From: Candidatus Hydrogenedentota bacterium
GTDB lineage: Bacteria; Hydrogenedentota; Hydrogenedentia; Hydrogenedentales; SLHB01
Reading direction: 5' to 3'
Length of the DNA stretch: 59,864 nucleotides
Assembly: GCA_020849535.1 (NCBI GenBank)
Contig: JADLGB010000185.1
Location: forward strand, 1 to 59,864
Of the stretch, positions 45,689 through 55,900 are shown piece by piece. Position 1 is the stretch's first letter; each line of letters opens with the position of its first letter. The translations under genes and the position numbers were made by a program. The notes under the pieces were generated by a model. It did not search any database, was not told the DNA's origin, and saw only the letters and a program-made list of their open reading frames with translations.

Positions 45689-47680
45689 GTGCATAAGACC
45701 GTGAAGATGCGTCGTGTCATGTGGGTTTGTGCTTGGGGCGCCGCCGCCCTGTGCCTGTGCGAAGCGCGTGCGCAAGGTGTTGCCTACCTGAATTCCGCGG
45801 GGGAACGTGGCCGCTTCGATGTGGCGCGGCCTCCGGACTGGGCGCGCGTGGACTCCGCCGGGGGCGAACAGTTCAAGTTTAACGAGATCGCGTTTACCGT
45901 GACGTACAAGGATCGCACGGCGTTCGGCGGCAGGGGCAACAATCGCGGCTTTGACGATCCCATCAAAGGCTTGGAGCGCCGCGCGGTCGTGGAGCGCGTG
46001 CTCGCCTACCTTGGCGACGTCCTCAACGAAGCCGCGCCCGCCGCGTGCGAGATTGTGTTTGACACGTCACAAACCGACGGCAAGGGGTTTCTGGCGACGG
46101 CTGGCCCGCTCTTCTTCGAGGATCCCGCCGGTTTTCGGAATGGTTTCGCGTTCGACCACATCACGACCGGTCAGGATCCGCTAGAAGACACCGGCGACAT
46201 CATCTGCCGCGTGGATTTCGGATACCCCTGGTACACGGACGCGGCGCCGACGGTCCCCGAGGCAACCTTTGACTTGTTCACGGCACTGCTTCACGAGTTC
46301 ACCCACGGCATGGGTCTGCTTTCCTTGTGTGGCGAGGATGGAATGAGCCTGGTTTCGGAAGGCAACCCGGGCGTGTACTCATGGTGGGACTCGCTCCTGG
46401 CCACCGGAAACGGCCATTTCCTCTTCAACAAGAAGACGAAGTTCCGTGCGACTGCGGAGAGTCTCACAGGGAGCGACGGGGGAATCGTGGCGTGGGGCCC
46501 CGCGATGCAGTCCGCATACGGTGGAGTGGGGGTCCCTGTGTATGCGCCTGCGCCGTTCCTGGCCGCCAGTAGTCTGAACCACTTTGATGAATCGCTGCCG
46601 GGACCGCTGGTCATGCAGCCCGTGCTCGACGCGGGCGTGTCCATACGCGAATACAGTCAGCTCGATACCGCCGCATTGCGCGACATCGGCTACTCGAAAG
46701 CCTCCAGCCCCGGCAATCCGACGGCCGGGTTTCTGTCCACCCAATTCTCCATCGAAGAGACGGACGGTCAGGCGGTTGTCGTGGTTCAGCTTTCGGAACC
46801 ACCCGGCGTGGGCAAGTCATCCAGCCTGCGCTATGAAGCGCAAGCGGGCTCGGCGGAGGCCCCCGGCGATTTCGTCGACGTCTCGGGCGCCCTCGCGTTC
46901 CTGGCGTTCGACGAGGCCAAGAGTTTCACCGTGCCCATCGAAGATGACGGGTTCCGTGAACCTCCAGAGACGATTCTTCTGAAGCTCAAGAAGCCGGAAG
47001 GCCTTATCCTGCCCAAGTCCAATAGAACCGCGACACTCACCATCGTGGACAACGATCCGGTGCCCGGGGTGGGCTTCGCCCGGAGCGCCGTTTCGCTCGA
47101 TGAAGGAAGCGGCAGCGTGACGGCGGCCGTGGAATTGACCGACGCTCCTCATCAGGCGGAGCTGGTTCGCATCCGTGTGATGGGTGTCGCGGGAAGCGCC
47201 ACCGCCGGGGATTTCAGCCCTATCGATAGCGTGGTCGAATTTCCGCCTGGGGTGACACAAGCCACGGTCGATGTCGCCATTCTTGAAGACAGTGCTTACG
47301 AGGGAACCGAGATGTTCACCTTGCGGCTCGTCGACCCCGTGGGGGCCGTCGTGAAACCGGGCGCGGGAGATGCGGTGGTCAGCATCCTGGACGACGATCC
47401 CGATTCCGATTCCGATGGAATCTCGGACACGGACGAGTTGTCGGCCGCATTCGGCTACGCGACCGACCCCAACGATTCCGATTCCGATGACGATTCGCTC
47501 ACCGACGGAGAAGAGGTCCTGGGGCTCCGTGGTCCAGAGACGAATCCTCTGCTCTGGGATACCGACGCCGACGGCACGTCCGACGGCATCGAGGTATACG
47601 CGGGCAGCAATCCCACTGATCCAGGCGATGCGGAGTCGCTCGGAGCGATCGCGATTCCCCGCTACACAATCAAACCGTGA
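45689..47680 (+). CDS. Secreted HExxH metalloprotease-like protein with Calx-beta and thrombospondin-3-like repeats
   Basis: The signal peptide is MRRVMWVCAWGAAALCLCEARAQ; GTG 45689 has purine-rich GGAAAGG upstream, while GTG 45701 and ATG 45707 are alternatives. About 663 residues. The N-terminal domain (about 30-355) has HEFTHGMGLL at 202, a zinc-protease helix, and ends with LDTAALRDIGYS as in related secreted proteins; the third zinc ligand is not obvious. Two Calx-beta domains follow (about 360-470 and 475-580), each ending TIVDNDPVP or SILDDDPDS. The last part has Asp-rich repeats (DSDSDGISDTDEL, NDSDSDDDSLTDGEE), which bind calcium in thrombospondin type 3 repeats. No CFI box is present. 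Confidence 0.85.
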   Translation: MHKTVKMRRVMWVCAWGAAALCLCEARAQGVAYLNSAGERGRFDVARPPDWARVDSAGGEQFKFNEIAFTVTYKDRTAFGGRGNNRGFDDPIKGLERRAVVERVLAYLGDVLNEAAPAACEIVFDTSQTDGKGFLATAGPLFFEDPAGFRNGFAFDHITTGQDPLEDTGDIICRVDFGYPWYTDAAPTVPEATFDLFTALLHEFTHGMGLLSLCGEDGMSLVSEGNPGVYSWWDSLLATGNGHFLFNKKTKFRATAESLTGSDGGIVAWGPAMQSAYGGVGVPVYAPAPFLAASSLNHFDESLPGPLVMQPVLDAGVSIREYSQLDTAALRDIGYSKASSPGNPTAGFLSTQFSIEETDGQAVVVVQLSEPPGVGKSSSLRYEAQAGSAEAPGDFVDVSGALAFLAFDEAKSFTVPIEDDGFREPPETILLKLKKPEGLILPKSNRTATLTIVDNDPVPGVGFARSAVSLDEGSGSVTAAVELTDAPHQAELVRIRVMGVAGSATAGDFSPIDSVVEFPPGVTQATVDVAILEDSAYEGTEMFTLRLVDPVGAVVKPGAGDAVVSILDDDPDSDSDGISDTDELSAAFGYATDPNDSDSDDDSLTDGEEVLGLRGPETNPLLWDTDADGTSDGIEVYAGSNPTDPGDAESLGAIAIPRYTIKP

Positions 47681-47698
47681 CGCAGGCGTCTTGCGGCT

Positions 47699-50452
47699 CT
47701 ATCGCTTGACATCCGACAGCACGCCATCTCCTCGTTCTGACACAAATTGGTAAGTGCCGGATTGCACCTCGAACACGGCCCGGTCACCCTCCATGCGCAG
47801 AAACTTCACGCCTTCCGAGTCGCTGGCGGCCTTGCCGCCCTCGGTGACGGACGCTTGCTCCTTTGCCGGCACGTAGACCGACGCACACGTATTCGGCGGG
47901 ATCTGCATATCCCAGACGAAACGCGACCCGTCCACATGCCACTCGCTTGAGATTCGCCCCCGTATCGAGTCGTAGTGCGCCTTGACCCATTCCAGTCCCT
48001 CGGGCGCGTCTGGCCGCAGTATGAAACGGCTGAAACCAGGTGCGTCCACATCGTGACGAATACCCGCGAGTCCCCGGTAGAACCACTCCTCCGCGTGACC
48101 CAGCATGCAGTGGTTGTTGGATGATGCGGGACTCGCGTCCCACGCTTCCGTAAGTGAGGTCGCCCCCTGCGCAAGCTGATAGACATAACCCGGGCCGGTG
48201 TCCTGGGTGACCATGCGGTACAGGGTCTCGCCCTCGCCGAAGTCGGAGAGTGCGCGCACCAAGTAAGAGAAGCCGACGTCTCCCGCGGTCACTCGGTATC
48301 CGGTGGCCCGGATGTCATCCACAAGATTCTTCGCGACAGCGGCGCGCTCGCTCTCCTCGACCAAACCCAGGACGAGCGGCATGGCGTTTGCCGTCTGGCT
48401 GTTCCGATCGTACTGATGAACGTCCCGCCGGTAGTACTCCGCATTGAATGCGGCGCGCACCGCATTAGCGCGCTCGCCGAACGAGAGGGCATCATCATTC
48501 TTGCCCAAGAGTCTCGCGGCGCGCTCGAGAATGGCGAGATTCTGGTAGTACACGGCGGTCGCGGTCACGCCTTTCGACGTGAGTTGCGACTCGCCGGGCG
48601 GGTTCGGCCCTATGTCATACCAATCACCCAGACCGTGCGAAACGATGTGATTGTTCGCGGTGCTCCCCAAATAATCCGCGTACCGCTTCATCACGTCGTA
48701 GTAATCTCTGAGCAATCGCTCGTCGCCGTACATTTGGTAGACGTGCCACGGATTAATGACGCTGGCGCTGCCCCACTCCGGGGAATCGCGGAATCCCGCG
48801 CTGAACACGGTGTATTCCGGCGCAATATCGGGAACGAGTCCGGTCTCGGTCTGCGAGTCGCTCATGTCGCGCTCGACTTTCGCATAGAACCGCGCGGCAT
48901 CGAAGTTGTACATGATGCCACCGGCAAGCAGGTGAGACACTTCCAACCAACCCAGCTTCTCGCGGTGCGGACAGTCGGTCAGCACGCTTTGGAAATTGCT
49001 GCGGATCGCCGCCAGAATGAGATGGTGGATGCGGTTGACCACAGGGTTGGAGCACGAGAACTCCCCAACGCGCGCCGCGTCCGCGTGCGTGAACTCCCCT
49101 GTCAGTGAAGCAACGCGTGCTCCTCCTTCTGCAGGCGCCGATGTGTCGGCGGGAGCCGCGCCTTCCACCTGAACGTAACGAAACCCGTAGTAGGAGAAAC
49201 GCGGACGCCACTCTTCGACACCTTCACCCTTCAACGTATAGCTGAACGAGACCGGGCCACCGGAACTCTTCTGCGAAACCAATCCCTCCGCGTCGAGCAA
49301 TTCGCCGGGGGTCATCTTCACGATCGAGCCGCGCGGCCCCTGCACGCGCAGGACCGGCCGCCCGGACATGTTCTGCCCGAGGTCGTATACGAATACTCCG
49401 GGCTTCGGCTGGGATACGCTCACGGTTTCCCGGACTTCCATGACCTTGATAGGCGGCCCCGACTCAGAAGTGAGGCGTCCGCCTGGGCCTTGTGCCAGTG
49501 TCGCGGGAACCCAGGCGCTGTCATCGCAGCCGGGGCCATCCCAGCCCGGCGACTCACGGCGCGCGTCGTAGTCTTCGCCTCCGTAGATACAGGAGAACGC
49601 AATGGGACCCTGCGCAGTCTTCCAGGTCGTGTCGGTGGGAATGCTGTTCACCGTGCCGTCGGCATATTCGAGGCGCAGCATCGCGGTCATCATGGGCGGC
49701 CCGAAAGTACCCGTAAACTTGACATAGCGGCCCCCGCGAACATTGTACATGCCATTGCCGAGCATGACTCCCAAGGCGTTCGCGCCTTCCGTGACAAGCG
49801 GGGTAATGTCGTGCGCGGTGTACAGGCAAGTCTTCTTATAGTTGGTCCAGCCAGGCTCGAAAAGCGTGTCGCCCACGCGTTGCCCGTTGAGATGCAGTTC
49901 GTGGAATCCCAACCCGCACACATAGACCACGGCGCGTTGAATCGGCTTTGCGATCGAAAACTCGCGCCGGAACAGCGGCAACGATCCGGCCCCGTCCAGC
50001 TCGCTCGTAATCCAGGGAGCGTTCCACGCCTCGGGTGACACAAAGCCCATCGACCACGTACTCGGCTCGCTCCAAGGGCCGGGTGCGCCATCTTGATTCC
50101 AGACGCGCACTTTCCAGTAGCAGGTCTGGTGGGAACCCAAGGCTTTGCCCGAGTAGGCAATCTGATTCTGCTGGGAGGATTCGAGCTTCCCCGAGTCCCA
50201 CAGATCGCCTTGATCGGCGGCCAGCACATCCATCGAGGAAGAGACAATCACCTGGTACGCCGTCTGCCTCTGAGCCCGTTGCGCGGACTCCAAAACCCAA
50301 CTCAGGCGCGGCGCCGCAACGTCCAGGCCGATGGGGTCCGTCAGGTACTCGCACCGGAGCGATGCCGGCTGCAACCCGGCCGCGAAGCACGGCCACGACA
50401 ATCCCAATAATGCCAAGCTGGCCAGGCACAAGAGCACAATTCGTTTCACCAT
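47699..50452 (-). CDS. Glycoside hydrolase family 78 alpha-L-rhamnosidase, exported
   Basis: ATG 50452 gives a signal peptide (MVKRIVLLCLASLALLGLSWPCFAAG) with GGGGGAG seven bases upstream; 917 residues. The N-terminal beta-sandwich has LRCEYLTDPIGLD and PRLSWVLES, typical of family 78; a second sandwich has FRREFSIAKPIQRAVVYVCGLG. The (alpha/alpha)6 catalytic domain has the catalytic-acid motif TDCPHREKLGW near 490 and GDWYDIGPNPPGE, GATSLTEAWD and the NNHCMLGHAEEWF segment. It removes terminal L-rhamnose from plant or bacterial glycans, probably in the periplasm or outside. It converges on the Calx-beta gene with 18 nt between the stops. Confidence 0.94.
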   Translation of the reverse strand: MVKRIVLLCLASLALLGLSWPCFAAGLQPASLRCEYLTDPIGLDVAAPRLSWVLESAQRAQRQTAYQVIVSSSMDVLAADQGDLWDSGKLESSQQNQIAYSGKALGSHQTCYWKVRVWNQDGAPGPWSEPSTWSMGFVSPEAWNAPWITSELDGAGSLPLFRREFSIAKPIQRAVVYVCGLGFHELHLNGQRVGDTLFEPGWTNYKKTCLYTAHDITPLVTEGANALGVMLGNGMYNVRGGRYVKFTGTFGPPMMTAMLRLEYADGTVNSIPTDTTWKTAQGPIAFSCIYGGEDYDARRESPGWDGPGCDDSAWVPATLAQGPGGRLTSESGPPIKVMEVRETVSVSQPKPGVFVYDLGQNMSGRPVLRVQGPRGSIVKMTPGELLDAEGLVSQKSSGGPVSFSYTLKGEGVEEWRPRFSYYGFRYVQVEGAAPADTSAPAEGGARVASLTGEFTHADAARVGEFSCSNPVVNRIHHLILAAIRSNFQSVLTDCPHREKLGWLEVSHLLAGGIMYNFDAARFYAKVERDMSDSQTETGLVPDIAPEYTVFSAGFRDSPEWGSASVINPWHVYQMYGDERLLRDYYDVMKRYADYLGSTANNHIVSHGLGDWYDIGPNPPGESQLTSKGVTATAVYYQNLAILERAARLLGKNDDALSFGERANAVRAAFNAEYYRRDVHQYDRNSQTANAMPLVLGLVEESERAAVAKNLVDDIRATGYRVTAGDVGFSYLVRALSDFGEGETLYRMVTQDTGPGYVYQLAQGATSLTEAWDASPASSNNHCMLGHAEEWFYRGLAGIRHDVDAPGFSRFILRPDAPEGLEWVKAHYDSIRGRISSEWHVDGSRFVWDMQIPPNTCASVYVPAKEQASVTEGGKAASDSEGVKFLRMEGDRAVFEVQSGTYQFVSERGDGVLSDVKR

Positions 50453-50557
50453 GCTGCCTCTCCCCCTCATTCGCCGGCGCCACACACATGGACACATCGG
50501 TTCATAGTCTAGCCGAAATGCGGCCTTGACGCCCGCTCACGCAATTCCAGCGCGCCG

Positions 50558-50584
50558 GTCCACCCCGTCCACTCCGTCCACTCT
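50558..50584 (+). repeat. Three tandem 9-base repeats abutting a promoter
   Basis: GTCCACCCC, GTCCACTCC and GTCCACTCT follow each other without gaps and touch the TTGACC hexamer of the candidate promoter. They may bind a regulator or be a short slippage array. Confidence 0.5.
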
Positions 50585-50612
50585 TGACCCCCGCCCCCGC
50601 GGAAGCTAGTAT
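50584..50612 (+). promoter_or_regulatory. Candidate sigma70 promoter of the glycosyltransferase gene
   Basis: TTGACC (50584-50589, 5 of 6), a 17-base GC-rich spacer, and TAGTAT (50607-50612, 4 of 6). Predicted start is about 50619, some 74 nt before the ATG at 50693. It lies in the divergent region shared with the rhamnosidase gene. Confidence 0.45.
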
Positions 50613-50692
50613 GCGTGGGATCAAGTGGGGATGAGGGCCGCGCGCGCACCGGCACCATTGCGCGCGGAAGACTGCACAGGATTGAGGAATCC

Positions 50693-51625
50693 ATGGACTC
50701 CACCGATGTGTCCCTGGTGATGTGTGTCCACAACCGGGCCGCAGTTCTGCCCCTGGCCCTCTCGCATCTCGAGTTGCAGTCGCATCCCGCCGCGCGCTTC
50801 GAGATCCTCATCGCCGACCTTGCCAGCGCGGACGACACGCGCGCGGTCATGGAACGCTGCGCCGCCGGCTCTCCGGTTCCCATCCGCCGCATACACATGG
50901 ACACCCCAAACGCGGCCAAGGCCCGGAACGAGGCGGTCCGGCAGGCGGGCGGCACGTGGATCCTGTTTCTCGACAGCGACCTCCTGGCGGGACCGGGCCT
51001 GGTGGAGTCCCATATACGCGCGCAGGAACTCCGTGGCGGGCAGGTCGCCGCCGTCGGCAGCATTGAAGTGCATCCCCAATTGACGGCCAACACCTTCACC
51101 AAACACTACGACGTGACCGCGGGAGCCAACTTCCTGAAGGGGCAACCCCTGCGCTTCATCGATTGGCGCGCATGGAATCTCAGCCTGCCGCGTGCCGCCA
51201 TTCTCGAAGCCGGTGGATTCGACGAATCATTCGATCAGCCGGGGCTGGAAGACCTCGAACTGGCATGGCGGCTGGAGTCTTCGGGGATAAAGGGCTACTT
51301 TGCGGACGAGGCCTCGGCCTACGTGTGGTGTCCCACAACGCTCGATGCGGAACGCCAACGCCTCTACGCGGAAGGGTATTCGCTCGTGAAGCTGCTCGAC
51401 AAGACTCATGAGGAGGTCGTCTCGAACCGACTGCTGGGCCCTCTCACTGCGGGTGCCGGATTTCCGGGGCGCCTGCTGGTACCCCTCTATTCACGGCTCT
51501 GCGGAACACTGGCCATGGACGTCCGAATGTGCCGCCATATGGTACGGCGCATCCTCGTCCACAGCTTTCTTGACGGCTATCGCGATGCCTCCGCAGGCCC
51601 GCCGCAGCGCATGCCAACCACGTAG
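50693..51625 (+). CDS. Glycosyltransferase family 2 (GT-A fold)
   Basis: ATG 50693 (MDSTDVSLVMCVHNRAAV) follows a GAGGA and begins directly at the conserved beta strand, so the longer frame to 50615 is rejected; 310 residues. GT2 hallmarks: LVMCVHNR, LASADDTR, AKARNEAVRQAGG, the DxD motif FLDSD, and the acceptor-site FDESFDQPGLEDLELAWRL. It transfers a sugar from a nucleotide donor, probably to a surface polysaccharide or protein. No membrane segment except a possible amphipathic region near 250-280. Substrate unknown. Confidence 0.9.
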   Translation: MDSTDVSLVMCVHNRAAVLPLALSHLELQSHPAARFEILIADLASADDTRAVMERCAAGSPVPIRRIHMDTPNAAKARNEAVRQAGGTWILFLDSDLLAGPGLVESHIRAQELRGGQVAAVGSIEVHPQLTANTFTKHYDVTAGANFLKGQPLRFIDWRAWNLSLPRAAILEAGGFDESFDQPGLEDLELAWRLESSGIKGYFADEASAYVWCPTTLDAERQRLYAEGYSLVKLLDKTHEEVVSNRLLGPLTAGAGFPGRLLVPLYSRLCGTLAMDVRMCRHMVRRILVHSFLDGYRDASAGPPQRMPTT

Positions 51626-51812
51626 TCACTGCAGCGGCATGGTTTCGCTGACTTGCGGTGCGAGCATGCATTGCGCTCCACGGCGGAGTATCATATGCTG
51701 ACACATGAACCCTTCCGGGGACCGGGAAGACGTTTGCGTTTGGCGCGCCCCTTGAACCAGGAAAAGGCTGCACCGCTCTCCGAGGAGGAGGGCGAAACCG
51801 TTACGGACACTC

Positions 51813-52964
51813 GTGATTCGCATCATTCATACATCGGACATCCATCTGGACGCTTGTTTCGCGGCCGGCCGCTTCCCTTCCGCCTTCGGCAATCGCGGGC
51901 GGCAGTCTCTGCGCGAGGTGTTCCAGAGCATTCTGCAACGCGCCAAGGACTGGCCAGCGGACGTGGTGCTGATCGCCGGCGACCTCTACGAACACGAACG
52001 GGTGACCCCGGACACCGTGAGCTTCCTCAAAGCGGCCTTGGAGGCCGCTGCACCGGTCCCGGTGTTCATCGCGGCGGGTCAAAGCGATCCGGCGCTCCCC
52101 GCATCTCCCTATTTGACCCAGACTTGGCCGGACAACGTGCGCGTGTTCTCTGAACCCCGCTGGCGCTCCCACACGCTCGACGCATCGGGATTGACCGTCC
52201 ATGGATTCGGATTCAATGCCTCCGAACTCGCACTGAACCCCTTCGGCGCCCTGCGCATACCCCGCGACAAGCGCACCCATATCGCGGTAGGGTATGGGTC
52301 GGAGATCGGATCGCTGGCACCGGGCGAGACGCCTCTCGCGCCTTTCTCGATTGGCGACGCCACGCCCGAGTCCTTGGTCTACCTTGCGTTGGGTCGCTCG
52401 CACACGATGAAGGTCTTCCGGGACAGGCAGAGCCCGCGCGCGGCCTATTCCGGAGCGCCAGAGGGCCACGGGTTTGGCGAATCGGGGACCCGCTATTTTC
52501 TGGAAGTCGAAATCGAAGCAGGACACGTGTCGATCCGCCCCGTCCCGGCCAACAAGTCCTTGTATCTGACGCATACCATCGACTGTTCGGAAGTCACGTC
52601 TCCCAAGCAGGTCATCGACGCGGTTCGCGCTCAGGCGCCGCCCGGCGATGTGACACGGATCGCCCGGATCACCTTGACCGGCGAAACTCAGCCCGAATGG
52701 ACGCGCCAACTGGCGACGGTCCGCGACGCGTTGGCCACCGATTTCGAATACCTGGACCTCATCGACGAGACGCGGGTCGCCGAGGACTACGGACCGCTGG
52801 CCCGAGACCGTACGAGCATGGGCTCCTTCGTCAAACGCCTCGGCGCTGAAATCGCCGACTGCGCCGACGTGCCGCGCCGCACGATGCTGGAGCGTGCCCG
52901 CGAGACCGGCGTGGCGGCGTACCGGGGCCGCGAACTGCCGATCCGGGGCGAGGAGGGCGAGTAG
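51813..52964 (+). CDS. SbcD/YhaO-like metallophosphoesterase with degenerate metal site
   Basis: A 383-residue protein of the Mre11/SbcD/YhaO family, partner of the adjacent ATPase. Motif I (SDIHLD, D9 and H11) and motif II (AGDLYE, D57) are kept. The usual GNHD reads GQSD at 89-92, so both the Asn and the His are changed; the next His-bearing motif reads THIAVGYGSE with no His at the expected place; the last motif reads ALGRSH instead of GHxH. Thus at least three metal ligands seem missing, so nuclease activity is doubtful. Start is GTG with GGA five bases upstream. It ends 3 nt before the ATPase start, so the two are co-translated. Confidence 0.82.
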   Translation: MIRIIHTSDIHLDACFAAGRFPSAFGNRGRQSLREVFQSILQRAKDWPADVVLIAGDLYEHERVTPDTVSFLKAALEAAAPVPVFIAAGQSDPALPASPYLTQTWPDNVRVFSEPRWRSHTLDASGLTVHGFGFNASELALNPFGALRIPRDKRTHIAVGYGSEIGSLAPGETPLAPFSIGDATPESLVYLALGRSHTMKVFRDRQSPRAAYSGAPEGHGFGESGTRYFLEVEIEAGHVSIRPVPANKSLYLTHTIDCSEVTSPKQVIDAVRAQAPPGDVTRIARITLTGETQPEWTRQLATVRDALATDFEYLDLIDETRVAEDYGPLARDRTSMGSFVKRLGAEIADCADVPRRTMLERARETGVAAYRGRELPIRGEEGE

Positions 52965-52967
52965 GCC

Positions 52968-55900
52968 GTGCGCTTTCAGAAGTTGTGCCTCGATGGCTAT
53001 GGCCGGTTCCACCACCACGCGATCGATCTTGGGCCAGGGCTCCAAATCATCCTCGGGCCAAACGAACAGGGCAAGACGACGATTCGCAATTTCGTCGGGG
53101 ACATGCTCTACGGCCAGAAGCTCAACGCCGTCCAACGGATGTACGAAGAGAACCACGAGCTGCGCCGTCCCTGGCAGGGTGGAGAACGCTATGAGGGGCG
53201 CCTGACCTACCGGCTCGACAATGGGACCGAGATCGAAATCCACCGGAACTTCGATCGGAACCACGAGTCGATTCGCGTGATGGACCTGACGCAAGGCCGC
53301 GATATCACCAGCGAGTTCGGCAGGCTCCGCAACCGGGAGCTGGACTTTGCCGAGCAGCATCTGGGCATGTCGAAGGCGGTCTTCCTCAATGCCGCGACCA
53401 TCGGCCACATGACGCTTGACGGACTCGGTGATGAAGACGCCCTTACACAGATTCGCGAGCGCATTCTCGCCCTGGCCGACTCGTCGGACGAATCCGGCTC
53501 CGCCGAGGCGGCCCTAAAACGGCTGGACGAGCGCATCGCGCGGATCGGCCGGCCGGGCGCCCATTCCAAGCGGCCCCTTCCGCAGGTGCGCCAACGGGTG
53601 ACGGCGCTCGAGCAAGAACTGCGCACCGCGATGACCCGCCGCGGTGAATTGGCGGAACTCGAAGGCCGCCTGCTCGCCATCCGCGGTGACCGCGAGCATG
53701 TGGCCCAAGAACGCGCCGCGCTCGAAGCGGAGCTTCAGACCCTCGATCGGTACGACCGCGCCAAGCGTCTTGAAGAGGCAAGGCGGGTCAAGGCCCGAAT
53801 CGATCAAACCACCCAGCAGTGTTTCGCACTGAGCGCGCTCCGCGAGTTTCCCCTGGAACAGGCCACGGAGGTCCAACGCGCGGCCAACGCCGTGGCCACC
53901 GCCCAGGCCCAAGTGGACCGGACCCGCGGTGAGCATCAGGATTTGCAGCGGCAGCTTCAGGAAGAGCTGGACAAACTGGGGCCTTCCGCCGCGCACGATT
54001 TCCAGGAAATCTCGGAAGAGATGGAAGCTGACTTGACGCACCTCGAGGCCAGCATCAACCGCCTTCAGGAGCGTTTGGACGAAACCGAACGCGAACGCAC
54101 GAAGGCGGAGCAGCGGCTTGCAGAAGCACAACGCGACTTGGAGAGCCTCCCCGACTTCAGCCGGATCGACGCGGACCCCGTGGAGTGGCTGTCGCAGCTT
54201 GCAGCTTCGTTTCGCATCGCCCGGCAGGTTTGCACCGCCGAACGGGAGAAGACAGACCGCATGGCGAACGCTATCCAGCAACTGCAAAGTGCCGTGGCCG
54301 AGCCGACGCGCGTGTTTCACAATTTCACGGACTTTCCCGCGGCCGCGCGCGACCATAGCGTCAAAACCCAGGTCTTCGATGAACAACACGCGCGGCTCTC
54401 GGAGCAGCTTCAGGAAGTGCGCCAGGACCTGGCCGAAGGCCACGAGCGCGCGCCGGGCGTGCGCCTGCTGTCGGCCATCATGGCGGTTTTGCTCACCTTG
54501 TTCTTCGCGGGGGCCTACTACACCGGCAACATGCTGGTGCTGATCCCGGCGCTCCTGGCCACCCTCGCGCTGCTTTACTTCCTGGTGGTGTGGCTGTACG
54601 CGCGCGCCGGCGCGAGAAACGGCGAACGCGATCTGTTCCTGATTCAGGACCAGTTGCACAACCTCGAGGATGATTGGGCCGAGCAGCGGGAATCGATGGA
54701 CGCGGCCGTCAAAGAGGCAGGGTACGCTTCGCTGCGCGAATTGGAGGCGCTGTACGACGGATACCAGCAGGACTCCGCGGAACTGAATGCCTTGGAGAGG
54801 GACTTCTCACGCCAACGGACCGCGGCTGAGGAAGAGGAGGAACAACTGCAACGTCTGTTTGCTCGAGTTCGCGAGAAGTTTGCCGCGCTCGGGGAAACCG
54901 TCGAGTGCGAGGATGATGTTCAACCGGCCGCCGGGCGGATCATTGCCCGTTACCAGGAGTACCGCGATGCCCGGCGCCGTGTCGCGGAAACCCGGGACCG
55001 GCCCGCCCAGTTGGCCGCGCAACGCGAAACCATCGAGCGGGAACTGGAAACCGCGCGTAAAGAAGAGGTCGAGTGCGCCCTGGAGGTCCGCCGCATCATG
55101 CGGGAGGCGGGCTTCCGTGAGGAATCGCGCCATACCAGCGCGCTCAGCGCATTGCGCGCCTACCGGGTCCGAACGGCCCAACTGCGGCAGAAACGCGGGC
55201 GCATCGACGTGCTGCGCGAACGCGCCGAGTTTATCACCCGCCGGATGATGGAGGAGGAAGCCGACCTGTCGCGTCAAATGGTCCTCCTCGCAAAGCGGCT
55301 GGCCGCGGGCGGCGCGGCCTCCGTGGAACAGTGGAATGAACAAGCCGCGCGGGCCCGGACCTACCGCCAGGCATGGGAAGAACGCACCCGCCTGGAAGAA
55401 CGCCTCGACGCCCTGCTCCGCGGCGAAAAGTTCGAGGCGCTGCGCAAACGCGTCGAAGACGCGGGGCCCATTCTGGGGCAGCCTGCGCGCTCCGCTGAAG
55501 AAATCAATACGGATCTCGCCCGCACCGTCGCGCAGTACGAAGAGCTGTCCGCGATGGAACGCGATTTGGAAATCGCGATCGCTCAACGCATCGCGGGGCT
55601 GCGCTCGCTGAGCGAAATCGAGGAGGACCTGGAGCAGGCGCGCGAACGGCAGTATTCCTTGGAACTGGAACTCGAAGCGGCCGCGTACGCCGCGGCGCTC
55701 ATCGAGGAAATCGCCCACGACCGGCACCGCCGGATTGCCCCCGCCCTGGCCGCGCAGGCGGGGGCCCATCTGGACGAGATCACCGCCGGCGCCTACTCGG
55801 AGTTGCTCATCAACCGCGATCTGCGGATCACCATCCGCATCCCGCAGATCAGCCAGCTCAGTGCCGATCCCGAGCGCCGTCTGAGCAAAGGTACCGTGGA

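Noticed and set aside
51801..53408. A 535-codon minus-strand frame over the SbcD-like and SbcC-like genes
   Set aside because: Antisense to genes with clear motifs; no ribosome site or recognisable domain.
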